From Dirofilaria immitis (lineage: Eukaryota > Nematoda > Chromadorea > Rhabditida > Onchocercidae): 64,000 nucleotides of DNA. The DNA lies in the NCBI GenBank assembly GCA_024305405.1, contig JAKNDB010000087.1, positions 2,108,001 through 2,172,000 on the forward strand, read 5' to 3'. Below, in pieces: positions 13,701 to 26,547 of the stretch (the first letter of the stretch is position 1; each line of letters begins with the position of its first letter). A program made the position numbers and the translations under genes. Under the pieces are notes generated by a model, which saw only the letters and a program-made list of their open reading frames with translations, was not told the DNA's origin and searched no databases.

Positions 13701-14128
13701 CGAATTACGAAAGACATCGAATATGTGAAACTTATTATTGCTAATGGACGCATACAAGGTTTGGGATGCATTGATTAATATAATATTTTTATTTTATACT
13801 AGAATTTCTTTTTCGTAAGATTGAAAATTTTAGAACGCTGCAAAGTTTTTTCTTTTTTCAGATATAATAGCAGCTAAAGTAATTTAGCAAATATTGCAGC
13901 AGCTAGAGAATTTAATAAATATTTCATTTGCAAAGTAAAATCGTCAGTTCTTTGGTTCAGAGACCAGATTTTTTCTCAAGATATAAATCTTTTAAAGGTG
14001 CAATACTAGTTGGTGAAACAGATCTAGAGGAGACGATTGAAAACCTTATTTTGAATCAAATTGATATTAGCCAGATAGAAGAAGGTCTTCTGGATCCAGA
14101 TATCGAAATTGCTGATTATTTTGATTGA
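10748..14128 (+). CDS. pyroxd1: PYROXD1-like FAD-dependent pyridine nucleotide-disulphide oxidoreductase (frame breaks in three exons)
   Basis: Family role: NAD(P)H-dependent flavoprotein; human PYROXD1 protects the tRNA ligase complex from oxidative inactivation. Exons: 10748-10891, 11009-11125, 11362-11433, 11547-11673, 11907-12155, 12519-12740, 12912-13034, 13289-13417, 13642-13758, 13998-14128 (TGA), about 477 aa (human 500). Signatures: N-terminal FAD dinucleotide-binding VIVGGGIAA, second Rossmann loop [26 protein letters not shown], the FAD-contact [21 protein letters not shown], and a C-terminus almost identical to vertebrates ([16 protein letters not shown]). As in the family, no redox CxxC is seen. 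Exons at 11547, 11907 and 13642 each lack one base in an A or T run. The exon ending near 12155 has no good GT donor in phase: a GC donor at 12156 fits, while the GT at 12160 does not. An upstream in-frame ATG (10718) exists; 10748 matches the family start. Confidence 0.85.
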
Positions 14129-15177
14129 ATTTTAATTCGAGTGTTTTAAATGCTTGCATCATATGCTGTAATTGTAATTTCAATTGCTTGTAATCTCTTT
14201 CTGGATTGAGACATGTAAATTATATTGATTTGATAAAAATCTCGAGATGCTCTGATATTCGGAAGCAATAATATGTGAAAATGTGATTAAATTTAGGAAT
14301 ATCTATATCGTAACTTCATGTTCTATTTGTTTCATTTCTATTAAGAGCTTTTTCTACTCTTACTGTTCAACCGATTTACAGTATCCACCTGTGATTTAAA
14401 ATATTTCTATTCATTTATTCATACAACTTATTCCATATCAAATCGGATATTTACAGCTTTGTTTGAGATGAATTGTAAAGAAATTAAGCATCAAATAAAT
14501 TAATCAAAATGGTTTAACTGGTTAACTAAATTTTTTATTTGAAAATAGACACCTTTATTTAGCTTTAATCTACAAATTTCTTTGCTAATAGAAAATACCA
14601 TAAAAGGTTCGGAGAATATTCTTAACTGCACAGAATTGCAGTCATATGCAGAAGCAGTTGATTGCTAAAATAAAGCACATATATAGATATAATTAGATGT
14701 ATCTTTAAGTATGATACAGGAAGGAAAGAATATGTCGCATATAATTTGCAGAATTTAAGAAATGCGTACGTCAAAATAAAAAATGCTTAAATTTTGCAAA
14801 AAAATTATGATTGAATTCCGTATGTTAATATGCCATGCCGATAAATCGGACTTTCTCCAGACAATTATTTCAAAGATTAAATAGAAAAACTTTTAAGAAC
14901 AAATCAGATATTTTCACAGTGTTGAAAGTTGATGAATTTAATTATTGCAAATAAGTAGAAACCCTGTAAGCAACTACTAATACTATATAGTATAGACTGG
15001 ATTTGAAAGTATTTATACTATATCATCGAAAAAGGCTTTTTTTTTACTTTCAGGACTTCTTTGTCATAAAGTAACATGTTAAAAAATTAATAAACTGCCT
15101 AAATATCTTCACTATCCTGCAAACATCTTTCGTTTATGTTTTTGTGCTTCAATTTTTTTTTTTTTTTTGATTGATGA
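14129..15177. other. Intergenic, no gene seen
   Basis: 3' flank of PYROXD1 with an AATAAA at 14494-14499; otherwise AT-rich sequence with poly-T tracts (for example near 15152-15168). Confidence 0.5.
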
Positions 15178-15348
15178 AGAATTATTGCGTTATTACGGCG
15201 ATTAAAGGAAATATGCTGCCATCATAATTCCGGAACCGGATACATCGTTCCAAAGAAACAGAATTTATATGATATTGCTAATCATCGCGATTGGATTAGA
15301 AATACGCTAGTCGAAAATATTCATCATAAATTTCGTTCGCATACATAA
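15178..15348 (+). pseudogene. Possible coding remnant resembling the C-terminal end of a trypsin-like protease
   Basis: An open stretch of about 56 codons ends in TAA at 15346-15348. Its last part reads NLYDIANHRDWIRNTL, which recalls the final helix of S1 serine proteases (Val-Tyr-x-x-Val-x-x-x-x-Asp-Trp-Ile). The composition is protein-like compared with its surroundings. No upstream exon with the GDSGGP motif was found nearby, so this could be an isolated relic or chance. Function is not claimed. Confidence 0.22.
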
Positions 15349-16112
15349 TATTTCCAATCTACATTTTTTTTTGTCTTTAAATGCTATTTTTGTCTTTAAA
15401 TGCATATCGAAACAATAAGTAGATGAGTATGTCGAGAAAAAAAGATAAAAGTTGCGGAAGCATATGTGAAATTCAAAAATTGTTTTCGAATAGAATGAAA
15501 TTATAAAAATATTTCAATGGAGGAAATCTTCTAAACAAGAAAACGATGGATGGCAGGCGTTGAAATCTTTTTCTTGAAGATCAAAAATAAGAAGATTAAT
15601 TAATGCTTATCACAGACATAGCTATTGATAAAATTTGTTTTAAAAATGAACAATTTTTTAGAATTGTTCGCAGATGACAGATACATCGATATTTATAGAT
15701 TTAACAGGAAGTTCTGGCAGCAATTATAGAAGAAATAGATGCGATAAAATCGGAAGATAATCGGGCCTATTTTTACCTCTTCGATTGTTTATTCGGTTTC
15801 TAAATATTTCTCATCATTATTAAGAGATATTAATCTCAACGTGGAATACATGACATTAGATTCTGATATGCTAATTAATAGTTTCCTGATAAATAATACT
15901 TGTTCACATCATCCGGTTATTTTATATCAATTTTTGAATGAAGCAACATAAAAATAGGATTTTACTGATGAATTCCACATTGCCAACAAACAACATTTAT
16001 ATAAGACGACAATATATCAGAACAGCATTACGAATTACAAAATAGAGAAATTTACATTATAATTTTTCTTTTTTGATATGAACTATATCAGCCCATAATG
16101 TTTTTATCATTA

Positions 16113-19100
16113 TTATTCGATCAATTCGTTATCAATATCAACATGTTGAAGTAAAGTCATGCCTTCAAAGGTTAAATCATGACCTAAATCGGTAAGTCTT
16201 TTGTCGCCTATTGCATCAGAAAAGACAATATCCGTAATCGGTCCATCCCATTTCACGCTAAATTGCGCAATTTGTTTCGAGAATATCGATGCATGCATAT
16301 GCGTAAAATCAAATCGATGTGGAACATTGTATATAATCTGTCAAGGATTGAATTATTTTTTTTCTTTCATATTTTACATCAGATTTGTTGAATCTTCGAA
16401 ATAACTAATCTTTTATTATAGCTTTTCATAAATAAAATTAACATATGAATTATAGAATTTTTTTATAATAATCTAAAGTAAATAAAAAAATAAACAAACA
16501 AACCGCCAATGCTTCACCCGCATTTACTAATGATATACTGCCAAGATGATCGAAATATTCCGTGCCATAGAGATCGTTTTCTATTTTCTTCGTAATATTG
16601 TTAAATTCCACCTAAATGATAAAGTTTTTTTTTTTTTTTTTTTTTAACATATTTCAATTTTTGTATAATAGCAAATTACAAAGATAAACAAATAAATAAA
16701 CAGTATGAGACTAATGCTATTGTTAGGTAAACAGTCACTGTTATTGTTTTTTTTTTTTTTTTTGATATGTCGTATCTAATGATAAAAATTAATACATAAT
16801 AGATGAGAAGGAGAAAATGAAAATTTATTTGAAGGAAAAATTAAGTAATGAAATAATTAAACATGATAATTTTAGGATAATGTCCATTAGAATATTAATT
16901 TATGTTTAAAAATTCAGACAAAAATTTATTATATAAAACTTTTGAAGTATAAAGGACATTTATGAGAAGATGTAGATAGATTTACTTTTGAATATCTTAT
17001 CATGAATTTTATCATTGAATCCATATCCCTTATAGTATGATATCTTATCATGAATTTTATTATTATTATTCTGATTATTATTTTATTCCTTCTAGATATT
17101 TTATAGAGAATCAACAAGAAAAAGAGATTTTTTTTTTTTGAAGAAAATTATTTAAATGATCAAATATTTGCATACACTATTTTTATGCAAATGAAATACG
17201 TAATTGCTGCAGGTAGTCTTGATTTCAACGATAATAGAATTGTTGAAAAACCACAAAAATGTGCTCTTTGACCTAAAAAAAACTGATATCAGATATAAGA
17301 GAAAACCAAATGTAAAAATTTTGAATATTTCGAAAAAATAAATATATTTTCGAAAATTTTCAATTTTTCTTTTCCGTTTTCTTTCTTTCTCAACAATAAA
17401 CAAAAATTGCAACTGTTTGAACCATTTCTTCTGAAAGGAATAAAAATATTGATAGTACAAACTTAATTTTGAATAATAAATCTAAAAATAATAGCTCAAT
17501 TAAGAAAAGTTGAAAAAAAAATGATATGATTGACAATATCACATTTGCAAAAATTTTCTGTCCTTTTCTATGGCTAAATGATTATGATTATCATTTTTCA
17601 ATTTAGAACTACTGTAAAACTCAAGAATAGCAAAAGAGGCAAAGTTAAGAAATGCTTATCATTGAAGGCCAAAATATTTAAAAGGATATAAAAATTTAAA
17701 AAAAAAATAATGATAATGTATTACTAGAATATTACTAGAGAGTACTGGTAAAAGAGATTATAAATGCTACTTATGTTTTTGTCAAATAAATTCTAATTTT
17801 TCATGATAGTCAATGAACAAAATAATTCTGATAATAATAATGCGAAAGAAAGATTACCTATATAAAAACCACCAAAATTAAATGTGGCATGATACGGCAT
17901 TGGTAAGCCCATTGATTCCAAAATCAGTTTATCAGTATCGCCGTGAAACGAAGTTGGTTTATCCAAATAATTCCGGTATGCTTCAATCGTATTTTGCAAA
18001 CTAAGTGAATTTTGGGATCAATGTTTTGTTTTTATAATCTTTCTCGTACAAATCAACTGGAATTGTTAAATGCTAAAATAAAAGGAAATGAAATTCAATG
18101 AATGGAATATAAAAAAGAGAAAGTATTTCGCTTTAAAAGTTGCTATTTGAGTTAAATGAAAATATTATGACATGCTAGGAAATTTACTAATATTTAAATT
18201 ATCAACAAAGAAACATATTTGATACTGAAAATGACCTTTGATATTCTCATAAGGAAAAAGAAAATTATTGATCAATGAGCTAAAGAAAATAAGATAATAT
18301 ATATTGAACGAAGTAATTAAAATGAAATTTAAAAAAAGCAGCAGAATCCAATAAGCTAAAATTTTTGTAATTAAAAAATCTGAAATAAAAGTTCTACAAT
18401 GTTAGTAATACTTACATCATACTTGAGCCTTCTTTCTCCTTGTACATAGAAGTAATGAGAATGATCAGCAGTTCGATCCGGATATCCAATTACGTAAACT
18501 AACTCCATATAATATCCTTCAGTTGTGTAAAAAAATTCTTCTGGCTTTTGAAATATACCGATGGCTCTGTACTATAAAAATCATCATATTATCACTGATA
18601 AAATAGTATAGATGACTAATTGATGTTATTATTATCATGATAAAATGAAATAGGATGATTCATTGACTAATAATAATAATATATTTGAAAAGAAAAATTC
18701 ACAGCATAATTTCACGAAATTAATAACAAACAAATGATTGATAATAACAAACGTCAAATGTGGTGTAAATTTTTCTGGTCACTTCGATCTTTTTCTCGTA
18801 CACCCAATGAAGGATTCTAATGGACATCATGTATTTTTCACGATCGAACCAAAATGGATATTTAGGCAAAAAGTTGCCGCCACCATGTGATAAATCCAAT
18901 GTTTCGTTGTTTTCCAGATATCCGATTTGAACAACGTCAAAGCTGGAAGATGAAAAGCAAATTGCTTTTCTTGTTAGCTAGAATTTTCATTAATTTTAAC
19001 TCGATTCAACAAGTTTTGATAAAAATTTACATGTTATTTTTTCCTGCTTGATAAATTATCAACTATCACTAAACTTATTGATAATTTCAGATATTTTGTA

Positions 19101-21703
19101 GAGCGAAAAATACATTAGTAATACTAAATATATATTATTGGAAAAACCGAAAAAGGCAAACATAATATGTTAAAGTGATAAAATCAATTTTTATAAAGTA
19201 CTTCCTAGATAAAGGATTGGATTCATCGTATCATATAAAATTCCAATCTTTCCTTTAATCAACTGATGAATTCGTTATTATGTAACAATTAAGATTTTTG
19301 CACATCTGCTATGTTAATTTGTTATCTAATTTAAATAGTACAAAATGTTATGCATAAAATATCTTATTTATTATTTATGCCATGCCCACTAATCTGGAAT
19401 ATATAAAGGATTAGTTAGGCTAGAGGATTCTTTGATTCAATCCTATCGGTCGGCACTTAGCTTTACAAAGCACCCTTCATATTTCTTCCTGTTCACTATC
19501 TTATTATTTACAAAGCTCGTCCACTTGTTCAACTTTATATTATTTCTGTACGTCATTTTATTGTGATTGAAATTATTCTGAACCAATTTCTATTGTATTT
19601 GATATCCGGCGATAATAAAGATAGATTGCTGTACGTTTCGAACGCACAATAATGCCGGTGCACAGTAAGTTATTATTACCTTAAAACTTAACTTTTATAA
19701 CTAATAAAGTAATATCTCTCATCTTCTTGGAGTTTTAGTTGAAAAATTAAGATGAAGAGATTGAGTTAATTATCATAAAGAATATTTCAAAAAATGTTAT
19801 CTTGGCTTTGAATTGATATTTTGATCTAGGCCAAATTCTGATTCTAGAAGTTTTGCGTCCTTGAATAGAGATGAAATTATAAGAAATGGATAGCGTATTA
19901 AATAAAATAAAAGTAAAAAATACATCGCGGAACCAAAGAAAAAACTTTGAATATGGATGCAAACTCATTGTGACATGAAATGATTGAAATGAGTTAATAT
20001 ATTCTATTGAATGATAACATGAAATATATTAAATTCGAGCAGTGATAATTGAAGTTTTTTGATGAAGAATAGAATTCATTTTGCTCAAAAATACAATCAT
20101 TAGTTTACTTAATAAATAATTTGAGCAGTTATTTTTCTTTTTTCCTTCTTGTTAAATTTATGTATAACTTAAGGTATTCAAAATCATATGATAGAGATTA
20201 TGAGAATAAACTTTATTTAAATAGCTGTTGTCAGAGATATATTTCATCCATGCATTGAAATAAGGGTCATCTCTAATACCGGTCATTTCGACAACTTAAT
20301 CTTGGCAGGGCAAATAATCAAAATTGAGTAGTTTCTTTCAGGCCATTTGCTGACAATAATGATAAATATCGTTGATAATTACAAAGTTTTTACTTACGCA
20401 TCTGCTCGAACATTCGGAAAACGACGAACAAGAAGCCGAATTTGTTCACCTGGTTGAACTCCATCCTTTACATATATTTTCATATATCTTTTTTCATTAA
20501 TTTCCGAATATCCTCGCTATAATATTAGTATTGAATATATTATCAATGTGTTGATATGTTTATCTATCGAGAAATATCATGCTTATTTTACAAGTCGATT
20601 GCACAAAGAAATACATTAGAGACATGGTCGTTCTAGAGAGTAATTAAGGATAAAACTGATAAAAGAAGAATGAATCATTTTATGCTCATTCCTTTCTTTT
20701 CCGATCTATAAGAATTCCAAAATGAATACGGTGTTATTAAATAAATAGGGACCAGTAAAGCAGGTTGACTTGGCCCAGGTGGGTAAGTTATTAGAAGGAA
20801 GACGTTGATCTAATTGATGATCCGCAAAAATGTTTATTTTTTCGACGAGATTTGTATATAGTCTATTAAATATCCATAGGCATATCTTAATTTACATAAA
20901 AACGCAGACGTGAAAAAATATACGTGTATGTATATATGAATTTGTATTTCTTCATGAAAGTTTATTTGCATCTCGAGATTGCGAAGTGTTTTCTGTTATC
21001 ATTTCATGGTGTTCATGGAATAATTAAATCATTATTAATTGATCGAGAAGGATATAATATAATCAATGAGCTTTCGATGATCATTTCTTGATTGACAAAG
21101 TTGTTGCTTACATTGCTATTAATTTTTAAGTTGAGGTCATTAAATAAATTTCGAACAAGTCGATGTGATATGAAATGGTGACAAGAAAGAAATCATACGT
21201 CATCATGTTATTGATTCAGAAGTATTAAGAAAAGTATTTTTTCATTATTTATTTGTAAGCATAGATCTGAATGAATGAGAATAGAATTATCTTGTAAAGA
21301 TTAATTGCAATGATTAAGAAGTGAAGGGTAAAATTCTCTCTTTTACTTTATCTTACCATATCTTATCTTAATATCATTTTCATCGCAGCAATTTTCTTGG
21401 TAAAATAATTTATTACTGCATGAAAAAATTTGAAATCTCATGCGAACGAAATAATAAATTATTTTTATAAACTATCAATTACAATCCGATGGAATATTAT
21501 GTTTCAGCATAGATTGAAAAAATATGGTATTTCAGGATGGAACAACCTGTCCACTTTATTTTTTAATAGTTTCTTGATATGTATGAAAATATTGCGATTT
21601 AGAAGATCAAATAACTTACGGCATTGAATGGTCGATTAGCTATAGTAATGCTGATAATAAGAGCGCCTATAAGAAGCGCCGATAGAAGGGAATAGCAACA
21701 CAT
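16113..21703 (-). CDS. Secreted protein of unknown family
   Basis: I do not recognise the family. Exons on the - strand: 21703-21620, 20516-20398, 18942-18753, 18571-18416, 18072-17858, 16611-16504, 16337-16113 (TAA), roughly 365 aa. The ATG starts a clear signal peptide: MCCYSLL followed by a hydrophobic core to about residue 23. The mature part has no membrane segment, is rich in aromatic residues and Asp/Glu, and has several N-glycosylation sequons (NET, NKT, NIT), as expected of an extracellular protein. Splice phases agree for every exon except 18072-17858. There the frame breaks near 18020 (an ACT-TAG stop), and its 3' end does not match the next exon's phase. Possible explanations are a 49-nt intron (18049-18001), undercalled A/T runs, or a missed small exon between 17858 and 16611. 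The introns 18943-20397 and 20517-21619 are unusually long. Start and stop are fairly secure; the middle is not. Confidence 0.7.
16991..17060. repeat. Short direct repeat in intron
   Basis: The string ATCTTATCATGAATTTTAT occurs twice about 49 nt apart within an intron of the unknown secreted gene. No further copies noticed. Confidence 0.55.
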
Positions 21704-22324
21704 AGCAAATGGAACAATTTGTATTTCTTAAAAATTTTTTATGCTATATATTCATCAATTTAATATGCATATTTTTTTATGTATTAAGAAAAATTGCTTG
21801 CAATGAAAATATTAAAATATATATACTATATTAGAGCATTTTTTTGCAAATATTCAACGTATATATATATATATATATATGCAAATTAATTATAAAACAA
21901 ACATGATGTATTTGGTTTAAGAGTTTTAGGCAAGACACAATGAAATTGAAAGGTTATGATTCACTGTCATACCAAAAATTAATGATACCTAAATTTGCAT
22001 AATAGGGAATGATAGTCTAAAATTTAACTATCATCACAAAGTCTAAAATACACAATCATTACTATTTCATTTGTGGGCCGCATTAATTGGCTACACTACT
22101 GATTATCTGATTTGATGCGATGATGGAAGTATTGTTAGTTTAAATATTTAGTGAATTTCTGTATGGGAAATCATATATTGTATGGAAAGATATGTCCGGA
22201 TATATGAAAGAAATAATGTGCCCACAGTGTGCTTACAACAATCTATTTAGAGAAAGTTTCTGAAGCCTATATTTATTCATATTTTGTAGATTGAATTCTG
22301 CATCTCAAATAAACTTGATTTCTC
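21704..22324. other. Divergent intergenic region (shared promoter space)
   Basis: It lies between the starts of the secreted gene (-) and aar2 (+), so both promoters should be here. It contains a (TA)n tract around 21861-21880. No TATA box or other motif could be assigned. Confidence 0.5.
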
Positions 22325-25300
22325 ATGATGGACAGCAATGCAGATGCAATATCCATTGCAGCATCTATGTGTACAACATCTGCATCGGATATGCCTTCAA
22401 GTCTTGCCAATCATTTGTACGAAAATGGTGCATTCATGGTAGGTGATATTTTGATTAAATTCGAAATAATATTTAGTCGAGATGTACTGCTTGATTCTAT
22501 GTAAGGGAATTTTATTTCTTCTTTAGCATTACGGTTAGAATACTTCTTTATTGGGTTTCTTTGGATGAAATTTTTGGGAGATATTTTAATATCCTAATTG
22601 ATGCTGGTGATTTGTTTGTTTGTTTGTTCTTATGCTGAATCTTAATATGGGAATAGATTTTCGTACTTTACCTACTCATATGATTTATTGATGTGCCATA
22701 TATTTAATCTGTACCACATCTCGACATTTTGATCTCTGTTATAGAGTTCAGTACAAAGTGGATTTCTTCATCATTAAGTAGAGAAATTTTGCAGATTTTT
22801 CTTAATGTACCTCAAACAACGGAATTCGGCATCGATTATAAATCATGGCATGTAGGACCAAAATTTCTCGGTTTAAAGATGATACCACCGGGTGTTCATT
22901 TCATTTTCTTCAGTGTCAAAACGGCACCACGTATTGGATTTTTCATCATTTCAAGGAAAAAGAAATTTTGCTGCGTAAATGGGATGTGGTACGTGAGGAT
23001 ATGATAATTGAGCCATGTTCTGCTGATGAGGTAATCAAAATTTTGGGAATTGATTAACAGAAGTATATCATGATCCATTTTAGCAAGTTCATTTATAATT
23101 ATATTTGGTTCAGTTATAGAATCACTGTAAGATGCTCTTCTCTGTTATTCTCTATGGGAACAATTTCAAAGAATAGTTATTACTACAGTATTATTAATGC
23201 AAACAGTAGCGTGATATCATTATCAATTATTTTTTTTAAAGAGTATAGAAAACAAGCATATTTACAATTGAAATTATTCTTCTGCTAATTATACTCAATT
23301 TTTATTAGCTACAGTATATATTTTGGGTTAATCAAAATGACTTGAAAATTCTTTGCGCTACGTTCTTGGTACTCAGTTATTTTCTTGTAATTGATTATAA
23401 ATTATAATGGACAGAACTCATGTTTGTTGCTTTCAACTGAATTTAAATTTGAATTTTAGCTAGAAAGGGTGCGTTCAAACTTAAAGTCAATGGATGAAGG
23501 CTTAGCGCCATATCCTTTTGAAACATACCGAAGTTGGTTTCCCTCAGCAATCATATTACAGGTTTTGTATCTGCTTGCTTACTTCCATTCTTCAGTCTTC
23601 AGTGCTTGATTCCCGTAATGCATTTTATATACATGTTTCTCATTTTTTCGATTGTGTCAAGCCTATCGGTCGTAATATTAGATTAATTAATTGCTCTTAA
23701 TTCTAATTAGACTACTGAATTCTGCTTTTTAAATACTCTTCATATGATTTCTTTCAAAATATTTAATTTTACAGAAAAAACGGTGGAAAGATTACGACCG
23801 GAGAATCAGTATAGTCGTATAACAGGTCAAGCGGAATTAGTCACTTTAGAAACGGAAATGATGGAAAAAGAGGGCGTTAGTTTATTTTTTGATTTTTTTC
23901 AATAATTATTGTCTAATCCATACCCTTTCCAAAATTTTGTTCTGCGTCGTAATGTTTTCTATTCATACTTTCTTTGACTTTTTAATTTTCTTGTTTCGGT
24001 TTTGAATTTTATTTTCGTTTGAGTTCTAATAATATTATTTGGTCCAAATGAAATTGTGTAGTCTAAGCCAGTTCTTATCAGTATTCTCTTTATTTCGGCG
24101 ACATAACCCTTCTGTAGTGCATAATGGCGATCTAATTTAAATGTTAACCATTGTTTGTTCGTTTGCATCATATGAGATTTATATAACTATTTCTATTTGT
24201 CTAATCGCGACATTATTAATGAATGTGTGTTAAATCTAAAAAAAAAAGATAATTGTAGAGATCTTCTATTTGTATTTAAACGAATTGTTGTGACTTTGTA
24301 TAGAAAACTATGATAAATTATAGTTAGAAAAATGGCATTTATAATGATCAGTTAATATGGCACTTTTAGGTACATGGACATCCATCATCTTGCGTTGATC
24401 GTGATCATCCGACTAGGATACGATTTGTGGATGAATGTGGTCTTCCTATTATGAAAATTAGGAAGGTTTTCAAATACGTTTCACCGAACTTCCTCTACAT
24501 TCTGTGGTAGGTACAAATTTTGTTTATTGTTGGTTTTTTCATAATTTTTTTCTTCCTTATTCTGATAATATTTATATAGGAATGGGATCATTCGATTTTT
24601 CGTTTAATTTATCTGATTTTCATTAAATTTTATTTGATGCAGATTTTTACATTTTGATTAGTCTCAGTTTGATATATTCATTTCTTCTCACAGTGCTATC
24701 AAAGATATTTTGATTTTCTTTCTAGTTTTGCTCTTATATAGGAAAACTATATGAAGCGTGCATGAGAAATCGAGGATTGGAATTTGGATTGAAATTTCTT
24801 TAAATCCAACGAGAATAAAAGGTTCTTTTCCATGAAATTGATTTCATGTTTTGTAAAAATTTCGTTTTAGGCTATTTCGACTAAGACGGAGAATTCGATA
24901 GATCGTAGTTGGCAGTTACAAAAAATTCTTATTGATCTCAATGGAAAATGGTCCGAATTTCTCGGAGAGTTACAATTTGCATTCGTGTGCTTCCTGATGG
25001 GGCAGGTAGTAATTTATCTTATTCATTGCCACAATAATAATAATTATTTTTTAATGTTTTACAATTAAGCACTCACTGCTTATTGATTATAGGTTTATGA
25101 AGGTTTTGAACAATGGAAACGGTTGATTCACTTGTTGTGTAGCTGTACAAAGGACTTATAGAGTGTAAGGAATTGTACATGGCATTAATACCAGTACTGC
25201 ATTTCCAGTTAAGGGAATGTCCTGAAGATTTCTTTGTCGATATTGTTTCTCGAGATAATTTTCTAACAACTACACTTTCTAGACTGTTTGGAAACATAAA

Positions 25301-25821
25301 CGGTAAGTGAAATGAAATGCCCTTTAAATTATGTTCATTTTACATAGCTCGAATTTTAAATTAGAGATAACCTTAGTAGATACTTCTTGGAAGTAAAGCA
25401 GCATGATTAATGTCTACATCCAATGAAATACTGAATGATTAAAACTAATTGCAAATAGCTGGCAGCTTTATAAACATAACTCATAAATTTATTTCGCAAG
25501 ATCTTTATTAAAACTAAGCTAGGAGATACAATAGTCATACGATTTTGAAGAAAAAATGACCGACAATTTAAGATTTCTGGTAAGTTTGAGCTTCTTTAAA
25601 TTTCGTTAAAATAAGGCAGAGAATTATGAAAGTTGATTTATTTCGTATAATATTTATGAATGACCTAAATTTTATTCAAACCTATATTCCAGAATTTTAT
25701 TGCAGACACTGAATCAGCGGATGCTGCATTAAAGGAAAGAGCTGGAAAATTCAGGAATTTTCTGACAAAACGGTTGAAATGGAGTTTTGATATGCAAGAT
25801 AAACAAGACATTCTTCAGTAA
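22325..25821 (+). CDS. aar2: AAR2 splicing factor homolog (U5 snRNP assembly); frame breaks in four exons
   Basis: AAR2 binds Prp8 in the cytoplasm and occupies the Brr2 site during U5 snRNP maturation. Exons: 22325-22438, 22795-23030, 23460-23561, 23775-23875, 24370-24506, 24871-25005, 25093-25302, 25706-25821 (TAA). After restoring one base in each of four exons the protein is 384 aa, the length of human AAR2. Signatures: [76 protein letters not shown], and [16 protein letters not shown] near the C-terminus. The broken runs are T5 at 22939-22943, A6 at 23775-23780, A3 at 24472-24474 and A3 at 25149-25151. Splice phases independently require the added base in each exon. Two ATGs in tandem open the frame (22325, 22328). 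Identification is firm. Confidence 0.93.
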
Positions 25822-25840
25822 ATTCAGTTTTCAAATAACT

Positions 25841-25846
25841 AATAAA
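25841..25846 (+). terminator. Candidate polyadenylation signal of aar2
   Basis: AATAAA 20 nt after the aar2 stop codon. A very short 3' UTR would result; this is plausible for a nematode but unproven. Confidence 0.4.
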
Positions 25847-26547
25847 AATTTTCGTTTTTGTTTGTTGCATTACATATTGTATGTTTCCAAATAATCGAAA
25901 CAAATATAAGGACTACAGTAAATTCCTTACTCAACTTAATTGCTGAATATGGTGAGTATTATATTAAAATTATAAAAATCATAATTGACTAAATATACAG
26001 CATTTTTATTTGTGATGATATTGAATAACATAAAATGCACCTATATTTCTGTTTGTTACTTGATGTTTTATTGTTTTAGACATGAGTTATTTTGACTATT
26101 AATATTTTGTTATCAACTTTTTCCGTAATAGATAGTCCATTTCTGCATATAAAACCACATGTATAGTCCATTTCTGCATATAAGACCACGTGTATACTAT
26201 AGTAATTCGAAATAAGTTCCTCTTTGAACAGCGATATTATAATTTGGGATTTTGAACTACATGTAATTTACAGACAACTGAATGTAATTCGCAAGTTCCA
26301 TTATATGACTTTGAATTCAAAACCTAGTATTGCTGGTATATCTATGGAATACAATTATATTTTACTAAATAAAATGGAAAAAGCATGACAAAAATATGTA
26401 AAACAATATCAAATAAGCTTAAATTCAGATTAGATTAAAGTTTCGATTTGTAGTTAGGCTCTAATGGTTTGTAATCATTCCAGTTTCATTTCTTAGACGG
26501 ATCTCGATAAAAAATTCTCGATAAATAGGTTTGGCTTACAACTATAA
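25847..26547. other. Convergent intergenic region with a tandem duplication
   Basis: It lies between the 3' ends of aar2 (+) and the unknown gene (-). The only structure seen is a 31-bp tandem duplication (26133-26194). Confidence 0.6.
26133..26194. repeat. 31-bp tandem duplication
   Basis: Two adjacent copies (26133-26163 and 26164-26194) start TAGTCCATTTCTGCATATAA and differ at two positions. It is intergenic. Confidence 0.85.

Noticed and set aside
17152..17460. 102-codon - strand frame in the secreted gene's intron
   Set aside because: Phe/Ile/Lys-rich, no splice sites in phase with the neighbouring exons; it does not solve the phase mismatch of that gene.
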